Of a stretch of 64,000 nt of DNA, positions 13,034 to 23,113 are shown one piece after another. Source of the DNA: Cryptomeria japonica (lineage: Eukaryota; Streptophyta; Pinopsida; Cupressales; Cupressaceae); NCBI RefSeq assembly GCF_030272615.1, contig NC_081407.1, forward strand, positions 148,923,744 to 148,987,743, given 5' to 3'. The position numbers and the translations under genes were made by a program. Under the pieces are notes generated by a model that made no database searches, had not been told where the DNA came from, and saw only the letters and a program-made list of their open reading frames with translations. Each line of letters starts with the position of its first letter. The stretch's first letter is position 1.

Positions 13034-13205
13034 GCTTGTGTGCGAGCTGGAAGATTATATTATGCAGTTTTATTATATGCTTGTGTGCAAGATGGAAGAC
13101 TACAATATCCTGATTATGTAATCCATTCTTTGCTTGTGTGCAAGATGGAAGACCACAATATCCTGATTATGTAATCCATTCTTTGCTTGTGTGCAAGATG
13201 GAAGA
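13034..13205 (+). repeat. 45/53-bp tandem repeats before the 3' LTR
   Basis: GCTTGTGTGCAAGATGGAAG-type units start at 13034, 13079, 13132 and 13185, with spacings of 45, 53 and 53 bp. The first copy is more diverged (GCGAGCTGG). They lie in the untranslated region between pol and the polypurine tract. Confidence 0.9.
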
Positions 13206-13232
13206 TTATGATTATGTTTTCTCCTCCCTAAT

Positions 13233-13242
13233 TAAGAGGGAG
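13233..13242 (+). promoter_or_regulatory. Polypurine tract
   Basis: TAAGAGGGAG abuts the TG of the 3' LTR at 13243. It is the expected plus-strand priming site. Confidence 0.9.
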
Positions 13243-14127
13243 TGTTGATTGTCATTAGGTAGGAGGGGTGGATTCCAATTGCCTTAGGCAACATTGGAAT
13301 CCGCCCAAAGGGCTGACACCTCTTTAACGTGTAGGGTTGGGTCCTCACCCACACACCACTCCCTAATCTAAACCCTCATGCCACACTAAGGAAACATGTT
13401 CCCTATAAATAGGGCCAACCCTATAATTAAAAGGCAATTCGCACAAAGGAAAAGATTAATAATTAATGTCAAAGCTGACCTAACTAGATCCCTCACCTCA
13501 TATAAATAAAGGTCAACTTGACTTCATTTTCACAATCACATCTATTCTCTCACACATGCGAATCTGAACTAAAGGACAACGAACTTGAATCTGAAGGACA
13601 ACGAACTTGAATCTGAAGCACAACGAACTTAGTCTTCTATCTGCTGGGCATAAAGCGATCCATCTCTGTTGCTAAGGGAGTTGCCTTCATCAAGCGAACT
13701 GCCAATTGAAGGACCTGTTGTTCTGAACTTGATTACAGTCATCAGTTGGAGACATACAAGTCATTTCAAGATCAAATCCTTGGTTGCTGATTGATACAAC
13801 AAACAGGCAGATCCGAAACTGGTCAAGGGGCAGATCTAAAAACACTTGAAGATGCCATTAGCCCTAAGGGTAAAACTGAGATAAGTATTGTAATTAGATT
13901 ACTATTCATAATCCATAATCAGATCTGAGGATCTTTTTTGGCTGGGTTTTTCCTACTAGGAGGTTTTCCTAGGGTACTTGTGTGTTGTGTGTTCATTTTG
14001 TTCATTTCTCTACTTTTGTTTAATTCTGGAAATTCCTAAACACTAACAACAATTAATAGTAATCTGGAAATTAAAGATAAATTCTTTTTTTTGAGTATTG
14101 TATTAATCGAAAGGACTAAAATCAACA
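13243..14127 (+). repeat. 3' LTR of copia element 1
   Basis: 885 bp, TGTTGATT...ATCAACA, followed by the right GTGAT duplication at 14128-14132. It retains about 39 bp (from about 13660) that the 5' LTR lacks. Confidence 0.95.
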
Positions 14128-14132
14128 GTGAT

Positions 14133-15535
14133 AACATTAATAATTAGTTAGATGGGTTGGGTAATTAGGAATCATCTAATCAAAATAATAATGGATGTGA
14201 GCCCCAAGAATTAGTCATAGGGAGGATGTTTTAGGATAAGCTTGGGAAGGCCATTGTGATGGCAAGTCAATCTCCCTTGTTCTCTCATAGGTTGAGATGG
14301 CTCCACATGTCTATCAGGATGATGCCCTTCTTTGTGAGGATACCATGCAAAGACATGTCTATCAGGATGGTTTCCCTTCTATGTGGGGATAGCATGTGAT
14401 GACACTCCACTCATACATGTGTCCTTGGTCCTTGGTTATTTCTCTTTTGCCTTGATTGTTGGTATGCCTCTGGGAGTTTCTATCTTTTATGATTAGCAAT
14501 GTGTTGTGTTGGCTTATGCTTTTGAGTTACATTTCTTGTTGCAGTTTTGGAATTGTCGAGTCTCTTTGGTGGTTAGGTGTCAACCTAAGTCTAGAGTGTG
14601 TGTGAGACCTTGTGTCATCTCCTAGCATGGGGGGTGGTTCCTTTGGTTCCACATGGTTGGGTGGTTTGATGTCTTCTTCCATTGGGACGTTCTTCATTGG
14701 ATGCTTTTTGCGTGAATGTGGATTTTTTTGCCTTCAACTTATGGATGATCATTGTAGTAGATGGATGTATTTGATCATATGACATATGTTATTGTGGATA
14801 TCATGAGATTAGTATATTTGTAATGTCCTTGAGAGCTATGCTCCTTGATGTAATTGGATAGTGAATATGTAATATTAGATGATTCTTTAGGATATGGTTT
14901 ATGTCATTTGTAAGAGATCATATGATGTATCATAATGTATCTTGAGTTTGTTTCACTAATGGAAATAATAGTATTGGATTAATTGTTGTGTACTTAGCAT
15001 TATGTGGATGTTAAGATAATAAAGAAAGGATTAGTAATGTGGTTAGATCATAATGGAATGGATTAATAATGTTAGAAGGAATGAATAAATGGGAGTAGGA
15101 ACATTTGGATTTGGTGTTCTTAAAATGTACCTAATGAGGAATTGATTGATGTTACATTATTGATGTATTCATTCATGATAGATGGATTAGAAATGATTTA
15201 CATATGTTACATGGAAAGAACAAATGATAATGGAGTAGAATGCATTGAGTTGTGATACTGATCATGAGGTTATTATTTATGTAGTAGTGTAAGTAATGAT
15301 GTTGAGGTACCCTAGGGAAGATAGATGTGATATTGTGATTTATTTCCGCTTGCATAAATAATACATATGAATATGTTTAATTGTTCATGTTGTTATGTGC
15401 ATATTATGTTAATGGATGTTTAATGTATATGAGTAGATGGTTATATGTGTAGTTATAGATGATGTTTTAAAAAAAAAATTCTTTGTTTGTTGTTAAACAA
15501 TTGTATTTCCCTAGGGTATTTTGGCAAGTGTTACA
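14133..15535. other. Right non-coding half of the outer element
   Basis: Thymine- and guanine-rich DNA without readable coding. A 48-bp direct duplication begins ACATGTCTATCAGGATG at 14305 and 14353. The right terminus of the outer element, GGCAAGTGTTACA, ends at 15535. No tRNA-type PBS or polypurine tract could be recognised. Confidence 0.5.
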
Positions 15536-16010
15536 TTTCCAACCACAAATGGTTGATATTTGCTTCATACTCCTCGGTATTGTCTTCATACATTTTAGTT
15601 GCCTCCTCTTTGGTTTTATAACCAACTCCATGGTATTCAGGAATACCAAAAGCCTCTCTTGTAGCAACTTCTCCTAAGTTTGTGAGTACTCTCCCATTCA
15701 GAGCTACAATTTCCCTTTCCAAGGAATTATAATGTTTGGAGCATTCAACAACTAGCTCGTTGCACTGAACTGTTGGAAGAAATCCAGCTAATTGCACTAT
15801 TTCGTTCCTCATCATCATACATACAATTGGGGTAGGTAGTTGTCCATTTTGTCTGTGCATCCTCTTTTTGAACTCCCTGAGGTTAATATGCCCAAGGTTG
15901 GTATCACCAACCTTCTTTCACTTTGAATTCATTTTGGATTCAAGTGGAGAATCCTTGTCTACTTGGAATTTCATTTGCGTCCTTTTTGATGATCCAACCT
16001 TCATTGTCAT
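15536..16010 (-). pseudogene. Unrecognised long protein gene, N-terminal part
   Basis: On the minus strand an ATG at 16010 opens a frame that runs to the insertion junction at 15536, broken only by a TGA at 15920-15918. The segment includes a basic start, then LPTPIVCMMMRNEI, then a long charged stretch ending NINHLWLE at the junction. The reading frame resumes exactly at 5201 with KPRQHVGKMPKRLL once the nested insert and one duplication are removed, so both parts are one gene. About 1070 codons would be spanned in total. A GCAG-rich context just upstream (about 16015-16020) might be a splice acceptor, which is a guess. The family is not recognised. Confidence 0.6.
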
Positions 16011-16900
16011 CCACACCTTGCAGAAAAAAAACAAAAGAAAGTAAATTAGAATTCTTATTTTTGAGCATGAATTTCAAAGTTTTGATGGCTAAGTGGGCTC
16101 TAATATTTCCAGTTTCTCAACACTTTAGCTTTCAACAAGCTGCAAACACTTAGAAAAACCATGAGAAAATCTGATTTGAAGATGTTGGGACTAAATTTGG
16201 TTCTTAATTAAAGTCCCAAAATTTATGAAATGAATGTCAAAATAAGACTTGGATATGACTGAAAAATAAACTAAGTTGAGGAAACCAAATCCATTTTCCT
16301 TGAAAACTCCATTAAAACTTGAAAACCAAATTGAAAATCTCAACAAATCTGCCTTGAATACCTCTGCCACCTTCAGAATTTAGACAAGAAATGGGTGAAA
16401 AGGGTGGCAGAATTTAGACAAGAAATGGGTGAAAAGAATGCTTGATCTGACAATCTTCACTTCTTCCTCTTGTACATGCCTGAGAAAAATCCTTGAACTG
16501 CCTTTTAAGCTTTGAAAATGCCTTAGAAAACCTGGAATAATCTTCTTTACAGGCATCTTGCTCTCCAAATTCGTACTATTGAATGAATGAATGGTTCATT
16601 ATAAGTACAAACTCTGAAAAGAGTTCGAATTCTATAATTAGAAACTCAATCCATCCTTCCCAAATCAAACTTAGTTTGTTTCCATGTTGAGTTCAGTGAA
16701 TGATCTAGTTTCCTTATCAATTTCAGTCCCTTAGAAAGTTTCCGTTCTCAATTTCATTTGAATTTAGTCCTGTAAGACATTTTCTAATTCCATTTTTCAG
16801 TTAATTTCATGAATTGAATTTGAACTCAACTCTTCCTTTTCCAAATTTGAAACTTTCCACAACTAGTTTGATGATGGCAACCTTGTTTGAACTTTAAAAC
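16011..16900. other. Non-coding stretch with a 34-bp tandem duplication
   Basis: No gene is readable. CAGAATTTAGACAAGAAATG begins at 16374 and again at 16408, a 34-bp tandem duplication with nearly identical copies. It may include the 5' flank or an upstream exon of the minus-strand pseudogene, but no splice structure is evident. Confidence 0.5.
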
Positions 16901-16909
16901 TTTCCATCT

Positions 16910-17520
16910 TTGTCCAAAATCGAACTTTGCAAAATCTTTTCCTCATGACTAGCGATTTTGAATTGTTTCCCTTTCTATCTCAAAATCGAACCTTGACAAA
17001 ACCTTTCCTCTTCTAGGCAGAGTCTATCAAATCTTTTCCTCAATGAAAATCGGACTTAGACCAAAACTTTCCTCGCCAAGGCAGAGTTTGTAATGTTCTT
17101 TCCTCTTCATGGCGGATTCACAAAAATTCTTCCTTGCTCAAGGCGGACTTGGCAACTAGGTTTCCTCATGAGCAAGGCGGACTTCAACAAAATCATTCCT
17201 TTCTAATTGTTGAGTTGGTGGACTCCTTTCCCAAGGCAAATCGGACTTCACAAATTCTTTTCCTCTAAGGCAGACTTTGAGAAAATCTTCCCTTGCTGAA
17301 GCAGACTTCACAACTTTCTACCCTCATCCAAGGCGGACTTTGGCAAGCTTCTTCCTCTTTCAAGGCGGAGTTTATGGTTTCCTTTCCTAACTTGGGCAGA
17401 TTTTGAAGATTCTCTTCCTAACTACTAGCGGAGTTGAAGAAAAGTTTTCCTCTTCATGGACGGACTTGGTGAAAAGTATTCCCAACATAGGGTGGACTTT
17501 GAGAGATACTTTCTTCTTCC
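16910..17520. repeat. Degenerate GGCGGACTT repeat field
   Basis: About 17 variants of a motif AAGGCGGACTT (or ATCGGACTT, GGCAGAGTT) recur every 25-60 bp. Examples are at about 17140, 17175, 17237, 17268, 17300, 17331, 17364, 17428, 17459 and 17490. Each is followed by A/T-rich spacer and a TTTCCTC or TTCCTC block. Spacing is irregular, so this is an old or loosely constrained tandem family. No frame stays open through it. Confidence 0.7.
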
Positions 17521-20138
17521 ACATTTAAAATTTATGAAAACCATTCTCCATTGTGATCAAGACTTCACCAAAATTTAGCTTCTCATGATTTTAAATTTGA
17601 AAACCATTTTCTCATATTGTGCTTTTGAATCCTTTGAATCTCCACAAATTTAAGAAGTTGATGCCCCTTTCGAATCAAACTTGAATTTTGATGAGATTTT
17701 CATCATTTTCACCAACTGAGCAAATCCTACACCCCCTTTCTAAAAATAGAAAAAGCCAGATTCCCTTTTAAAAAAAGGAATTTTTTTTGTAAAAATAGCC
17801 ATTTCAGGATTGTGCTAAAAGTTCCAAAAACAAGACTTCCTAAAAAAAATAGGAAAAAGCAAAAAAAAAAAAAAAAACTTTCCAAAAATAGAAAGTTGTC
17901 CAAATTGATCCAAATCAATTGCATTTTCCGTCCTTTGGGCTCTTTAAGCACATTGATGGCATCAAGACACCATTCTGACCATGACTTCCTTAACTAATTT
18001 ATGACCCTTAAAAACTTAAACCACTCAAGAATGACAAACTAGGTGCCATGGAATTGCAATGCTCTGATAAAATCCTAAAAGCAAAAGCAAGAAGGAGGGT
18101 CCCCATTTTCAATGGGGTGATGTGTGAAAAACGTCGCAACACTGCCAAGGGCTGGAGGTGCAGTGTTGGTGTTGTGTGTAAATGATGGAGCAGAATCCCA
18201 TGCATTCTATTTCAAGCTTAGTTACCAAAAACGCAACAAGAGACCACCGTTTTGTGTTTCGATGGCCGAAATGGGTTTCCCGTTGCGGACAACCGTTTCT
18301 CAATGGTAATTTCCGTTTCAAACCATTACCGTTAAAATTTTAACAAAAAACTTGGATTTTTTAATTTTTTTCTCTAATTTCGAGCAGTTCAGGTTCATAA
18401 ATGGCAATAAAGTACCAGTTGGAGTTTGCTCAGTTACAAACTTAAATTTTTTTCTAGTGGATTTATGGCACTTCTTCTCATGCATGTGATTTTTAAATTT
18501 TTTTTGTTTTATTATATAATATAATGAAAGTTTAAATAAAAATATAAATTTTATAATTTTATTTTTAAATCATTTTTGTTATATTTCATTAATTTTAATT
18601 TATATACATATTTATATTTATATTTGCACACCGGTGTGTATATATATAATATATATACACATGCATATATGTAAAGACCGTTTCTTATACGCAATCTTTT
18701 GATATCCTGTTTCTCGTTGCCGTTGCCATTGCGGTTTCGTTTCTGGTTTCTGGTTTCAGGATTTCAAGTGAATTGTTGCAGATTTGTGATACTGAAAAGA
18801 GTCTGGAATTACGCTGCAGGTAGTTGAAGTAATGAAGAAATGATTTAACCAAGAGGAATTTCACAGTTGGATTTGGCCAATGGAAAAGAGAGAACCCTGA
18901 CATTGTGATTTGAGTATTTATAGAGTAGACAGAATAGAGAAAACCAGAAAAAATATTTGAGGTTTTGTCTATAATATGATATGAAGTTATCTTTCCTACG
19001 GAAAAGAGAGAACTCACATTACAATTTAAGTATTAAATGACAATGAAGCATTGTCTTAACACAAGGAGAGTAGAATTGAAGAAATATGTCATTATGCTTT
19101 CCGCATATTACTATAAATAGATAAATGAGCTTAGCTGTAGCTGCAAGCCTTAAAATTAAAATACATCAGCAGGCCTAGTGTAGAAGGTTCTCATAACATA
19201 ACATCTGTCAGCTAGAAACAAACTAACTGCCTTGACACATCTACAGGATAACTGAGAACCCATATTTCAACAAGGAATAAGCTCTTTGCATGAACAAAGC
19301 CATAAGTGTCAAGAAGGTTTTGTCACTTAAGGAGGAGGTTCTGCTTTGTGCTGCTTGATGTTGTAGCTGTATGTACACTCCATGAAGCACAATATGAATA
19401 TATAATGAGATAAATGCTTTGTAAGTTTTATATGTTTAGAATGTAAAGTAGATAGCTAATGTTAGCTAATGTTGAGGATTTCTATGCTGATTTGGCAAAA
19501 TTATTCTCCCCAACCAACTATGCTTATGCTGACTTGGAATAATTTATTAGACTGATTTAATAGAAATGGAATTGTCTTTGAAGCAGAAATTAATTGTTCT
19601 TGCAACTACCCGGAGTTTGTTATACAAAACAAATTGACAACAGAGATATAACTTCTTGCGACAGCAACTGGTAGCTAAGCTCCCCATGATCTTTGGTGGG
19701 TTTATATAAAAAATATCATAAATTACTGAATACTTAATGGCTGGTTTACTGTACTATTATCATCATTTAGCTGCATAAATTCTGGTATATGAGACTGAAT
19801 GATGGGCTTCTATAATATTTAACACATTGATCTTCCAAATTTGGCTAACTACTATACTGCCATGCTGATGCACAAACAAATATCTACTATTATAGAGATA
19901 CAACATCAATGCCAAATCCAGGCTATGTTACACTGGATTAATGGAACATCTGCAAAATATTGTTGATGAACAGAAACAGCTGCATCATGAATGTCAATGT
20001 TGGGCTTCTCTTGATGGTTTTCTTATTTTGTATTTTAAAAATCTGGGACTGAAAGACCATGCATTCAGACTAAAACTTCAAAGGGCATTAATTCAATTCA
20101 TTCCATTTCTTCCCCTTGTGCTATCTTTCTGTTGAATA
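17521..20138. other. Non-coding stretch
   Basis: Contains A-runs at 17775-17880, an imperfect repeat of CCGTTTC/GTTGCCG words at 18240-18330 and 18680-18760, and an AT/GT microsatellite near 18620-18670. A diverged direct repeat begins AAAAGAGAGAAC near 18890 and 19000. No family-level protein similarity was seen in any frame. Confidence 0.4.
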
Positions 20139-21600
20139 CTAAATTGGTCTCATAGAGAAGTGCAGGTAGTTTTCAGATCTAGAATACTGCCTGACAAGGA
20201 GGTTGAGAGACTGCACCACATCCCTCATGAAAGGGTGATAATCTGCTTCCGGTTGAACAAACATGGCTGCAATTGCTGCAACCTGCCTTAATGTGAAATA
20301 AAGTGAAATTATTCAGAAAAATGAATAAATTAAAAAAGAAAAAATCTTCATAGCATATAAGCCTAGTTAGTTACCTGTACTAGTCCCTTGGTAGAAAACT
20401 GTCCTTGTAGTGCAGGATGAACCATTTCAAAAAGGAAGAGCCTATTTCACATATGCAATGGATGATAATCAGAGTGATTACACATGATCATGGTAGGTGG
20501 GCTTAATCATAACAAAATTCTAAAAATTCTAAATCAACAAATGCCGCCTAAAATTCTTAAATTTTAACAACCAAATCCTTAGGAGAATACTGACCATTGT
20601 GTCTAAGTTTTTGCTTCGTAAGAATAAGTTATTGCTCTGCATGGTACAAGGATTTGGTCGCCATTTATATTTCATATGAGTTGATAATTGATTCTAATAT
20701 CTGTTATTTGCTAAGGATTCCTCTTTAATTTTCTTTTCATCTTATGGCTACTTACTTTTCTGTAATGATTTCTTTGTATAATCTAAATTTTTTCCTAAAG
20801 AATTTTAAAATATAAAATATATTAAATAAATGATATTTTCATAATTCATGGTGGATAACTGTATATACCTTTTTTTATGTCTTCGTACCAGAAATTTTAC
20901 GACTCGTTAAGTATATTATTATTTTAGTAGTAAATCTTATATCAGACTTTACGAACACTTATAATGAATTATGTTTTACTATTATTATAATTTGAAAAAT
21001 TCACTGCCTCAATTTCTTGGAGATGTTACCATTCAATCTGTGATAAAGCAGAGCTTCGGTCAAAACTTATTTATCTCCATAACAGTGCAGAGATACATGG
21101 AAAAGTGATGGATGTCACTTACCCAAGAGAAAAGAATGCCTTGGCCAGGAGGCCTCTTCATATCGACAGGCTTTCTGCCAGTTATAAGATCTGAAAGCAC
21201 AACCCCATAAGTTATAACTATAAACATCAGATTTTGTTGTCAAGTGTCCTGTCAAGACATACCTGAGAACAAATCAATAAGGTAAGATGGTGTCAAAATT
21301 CAAATATAATAGAATGAATGAGTATAGAGAAATCACAGTACTCTCTGTGCTGCGAAATATCCTTAAGTTCTCAGGATGCGAATTGATACATGGCCATTAA
21401 TTTCATGAGAGCCTAGCCTAGCAAAACCAAAAAGGCACTTCGGCCTTGAAATTTTTAGCCAGTAGAATGTTACTAGTTTTAAGTCTCTGTGGATAACAGA
21501 AGGTGTGATAAGTTCATGAAGGTATTCAAGACTTCAAGATACATCCAGAGCTATTCTCAGTCGTTTTCCCCACCCTAGAATGGGAGCATGCCTGCTGAAC
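20139..21600 (-). pseudogene. Receptor-like protein kinase, C-terminal exons, disrupted
   Basis: Three blocks on the minus strand read as a Ser/Thr kinase C-lobe in the right order with intron-sized gaps. Block 1 (about 21600-21310) has EYLHEL and the catalytic loop VIHRDLKTSNILL (HRD at 21491-21483). It carries an in-frame TGA just before SLEYLHE, and the DFG region is shifted by one base and reads FFGFARLG. Block 2 (about 21265-21122) has GHLTTKSDVYSY and TGRKPVDMKRPPG, again with a frame break between them. Block 3 (20282-20139) has VQPEADYHPFMRDVV and a TAG stop. The wording resembles plant receptor-like (cytoplasmic) kinases. The lost DFG, the stop and the shifts argue against activity. 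No N-lobe was found upstream, where an LTR lies at 21747. Confidence 0.85.
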
Positions 21601-21746
21601 CTGGTTAACAATTTCAATTCAACATAATTTGACCAATGAAAATGTGTTGCATCCAATTTTATAGAATAAAGATTGAAATCAAAATATTAGTTAAATAAAT
21701 TAACATTACAAATGTGGCAGTGTTTAAAAAACATTTTTAGTTTAGT

Positions 21747-22209
21747 TGTTAGGAAGTTTCTTGATGGGAAGTAATTGGTTTGGTTTGTACAGGAGTCAAT
21801 TGCTCTATAAGCCAATGAATGTAATTATCTCAAGTGTGTGATGGTGACTGATCAAAATTGCTTTTGAGAGTGATCCCAAATCATTTCATAGTAAGTGCTT
21901 TTGGAAGTTTGGTTATGTCCTCCTGTGTGTGGCAGGATTGAGTATAGCGCATCCATTGTTTTGTTGAATTGGGACATTATTTAGATATTGCCTGTTGGGA
22001 AGTGGTGTTATTTTTTGCAGGCAAGGCAGTTTTGATAGCTTCTTTTGAGTATTTCAGTTGTGTTGGATTCATTGATAATGTTTCATTGGTTATCTGAATG
22101 TAATAGTGCCGCTCTTCTATTTAAAGGGCCAGGGCATCAATGGATTCCTTAATTCACCAGTTTAAGAAAATACACAACTCCATGTTACATATGGTTATCA
22201 AATTCTTCA
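21747..22209 (+). mobile_element. copia-type LTR remnant
   Basis: TGTTAGGAAG...AAATTCTTCA, 463 bp, directly followed by a copia-type PBS. A TATTTAAAG box near 22118 lies at a plausible promoter position. Only a short internal part follows (to about 22300), with no second LTR, so the element is truncated. It lies next to the 5' side of the kinase pseudogene relic. Confidence 0.75.
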
Positions 22210-22219
22210 TGGTATCAGA
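22210..22219 (+). promoter_or_regulatory. Primer binding site of the LTR remnant
   Basis: TGGTATCAGA abuts the CA end of the LTR at 22209. An ATGGCAGAC start about 40 bp further on may be the beginning of gag, but it meets TGA after eight codons. Confidence 0.75.
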
Positions 22220-22456
22220 AATTTCTTATTTGAGGCAGACTCTGTTATCTGAAATGGCAGACTCCCAACAGAGGAAATGAGAGTTATCGAGGCAATTTTC
22301 CTTGTCATTCGTGTTCGTGTTCGTGTTCAAATATCAAAATTATAAAATATAATTATATAAACTACCATTACCATTATTAATTATTATAATGATACAACCC
22401 ATACAAATTTACAATGCATAATTGCTAATAAATATATATATATATATATTGTCATA

Positions 22457-22775
22457 TTACAAATCTCCATATTCATCTTCATCTGAATTATCCAACCCAA
22501 GCCCAAGGTCATCAATTGGTTCAAATTCAGCATCAATTGAACCACCATCGATTTGAATGCCACTCCTACTAGCTATGTCTCTCTCAAGTTCCATAGCTGC
22601 CTTGTCTATAGAGACTTGGGCAAGCTGTGCAACCGTAGCATTTAAATCAGCACACTCAGGGGCTAGATCCCAACTCCTTGTTGCACCCGCATTATACTCA
22701 GGTTTCTTATATGACAACAAACGAAAGTTGGAGTGTATGTAAACCAAATCCTCGTATTCGGGTTCTGGTCATAAG
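22457..22775 (-). pseudogene. hAT-like transposase C-terminal tail (tentative)
   Basis: A minus-strand frame reads YEDLVYIHSNFRLLS at its start, then a WDLAPE block, and ends in an acidic tail (DNSDEDEYGDL) with a TAA stop at about 22459-22457. The 'VY-H-N-RLLS' wording followed by a Trp-Asp block is like the extreme C-terminus of hAT-derived proteins after the dimerisation region. Upstream on the minus strand the frame is lost within 30 bp, so only the tail survives. It could also be another conserved plant protein. The identification is from memory of the motif only. Confidence 0.4.
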
Positions 22776-22940
22776 GGGTGAATTAGGGTTTATTGTTAAA
22801 AAAATATTTAAAAAAATGTTTTTTAATTAAAATTTGTTACTTTATGACCCATGGGCCTCATTTTTGGAAACCCACAGGCCTTGGTCCGCCCAAGTCTGCT
22901 TGGGTGCTCGGTGGATTCCCCCCGGATTCCTCCCAGACAT

Positions 22941-23042
22941 CTGGGTTCTCTGTGGGTCATGAGAATCAGATCCCACAGAGAACCCAGCCGTCTCAGGACC
23001 CACAGGAGAACCCAGCCGTCTCAGGACCCACAGAGAACCCAG
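22941..23042. repeat. GC-rich inverted repeat with 28-bp tandem units
   Basis: CTGGGTTCTCTGTGGGTC at 22941-22958 is the exact reverse complement of 23025-23042, an 18-bp stem with a loop of 66 bases. The right arm belongs to a tandem set of GAGAACCCAGCCGTCTCAGG units starting at 22978, 23006 and 23033. The patch 22850-23110 is far richer in GC than its surroundings. The open frames across it, on both strands, follow from the repeat. Confidence 0.85.
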
Positions 23043-23113
23043 CTGCCAGGCTCGGACCAGGATCCAAAGAGAACCAAGACCCAAATCTGAAGCAGCCCAG
23101 GAGAATCCGGTAA

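Larger units (their letters stand above)
7963..14127 (+). mobile_element. Ty1/copia retrotransposon, complete structure, coding broken
   Basis: The element is 6165 bp with LTRs at 7963-8806 and 13243-14127, both TGTTGATT...ATCAACA. It has a PBS at 8807, a polypurine tract at 13233 and a perfect 5-bp duplication GTGAT. The internal order is gag, protease, integrase, reverse transcriptase, RNase H, the copia order. The coding has at least two frameshifts and four in-frame stops, so it is not autonomous. A non-coding tail of about 370 bp between RNase H and the 3' LTR carries two tandem arrays. It sits inside the outer element and is therefore younger than it. Confidence 0.97.
5202..15535 (+). 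mobile_element. Outer 5-bp-TSD element (solo LTR or LARD-like), host of nested copia
   Basis: The boundaries are TGTAGTGTT...GTGTTACA with 5-bp duplications TTTCC on both sides. Without the inner copia element and its duplication the insert is about 4.16 kb. I see no gag, pol or transposase coding in the flanking halves (5202-7962 and 14128-15535). They are AT-rich, with short direct repeats. I also could not find a second copy of either terminus inside, so two LTRs are not visible. TG..CA ends and a 5-bp duplication fit an LTR retroelement, hence a very long solo LTR or a non-autonomous large derivative. The orientation is arbitrary. The element is certain as an insertion, uncertain as a class. 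Confidence 0.75.

Noticed and set aside
12891-13205. CRISPR-like spaced repeats
   Set aside because: Repeats sit in a retrotransposon 3' region of plant DNA, with uneven and related spacers.
22793-23113. 106-codon frame and minus-strand counterparts in the GC-rich island
   Set aside because: Follow from 27/28-bp tandem units and the inverted repeat; no independent support.
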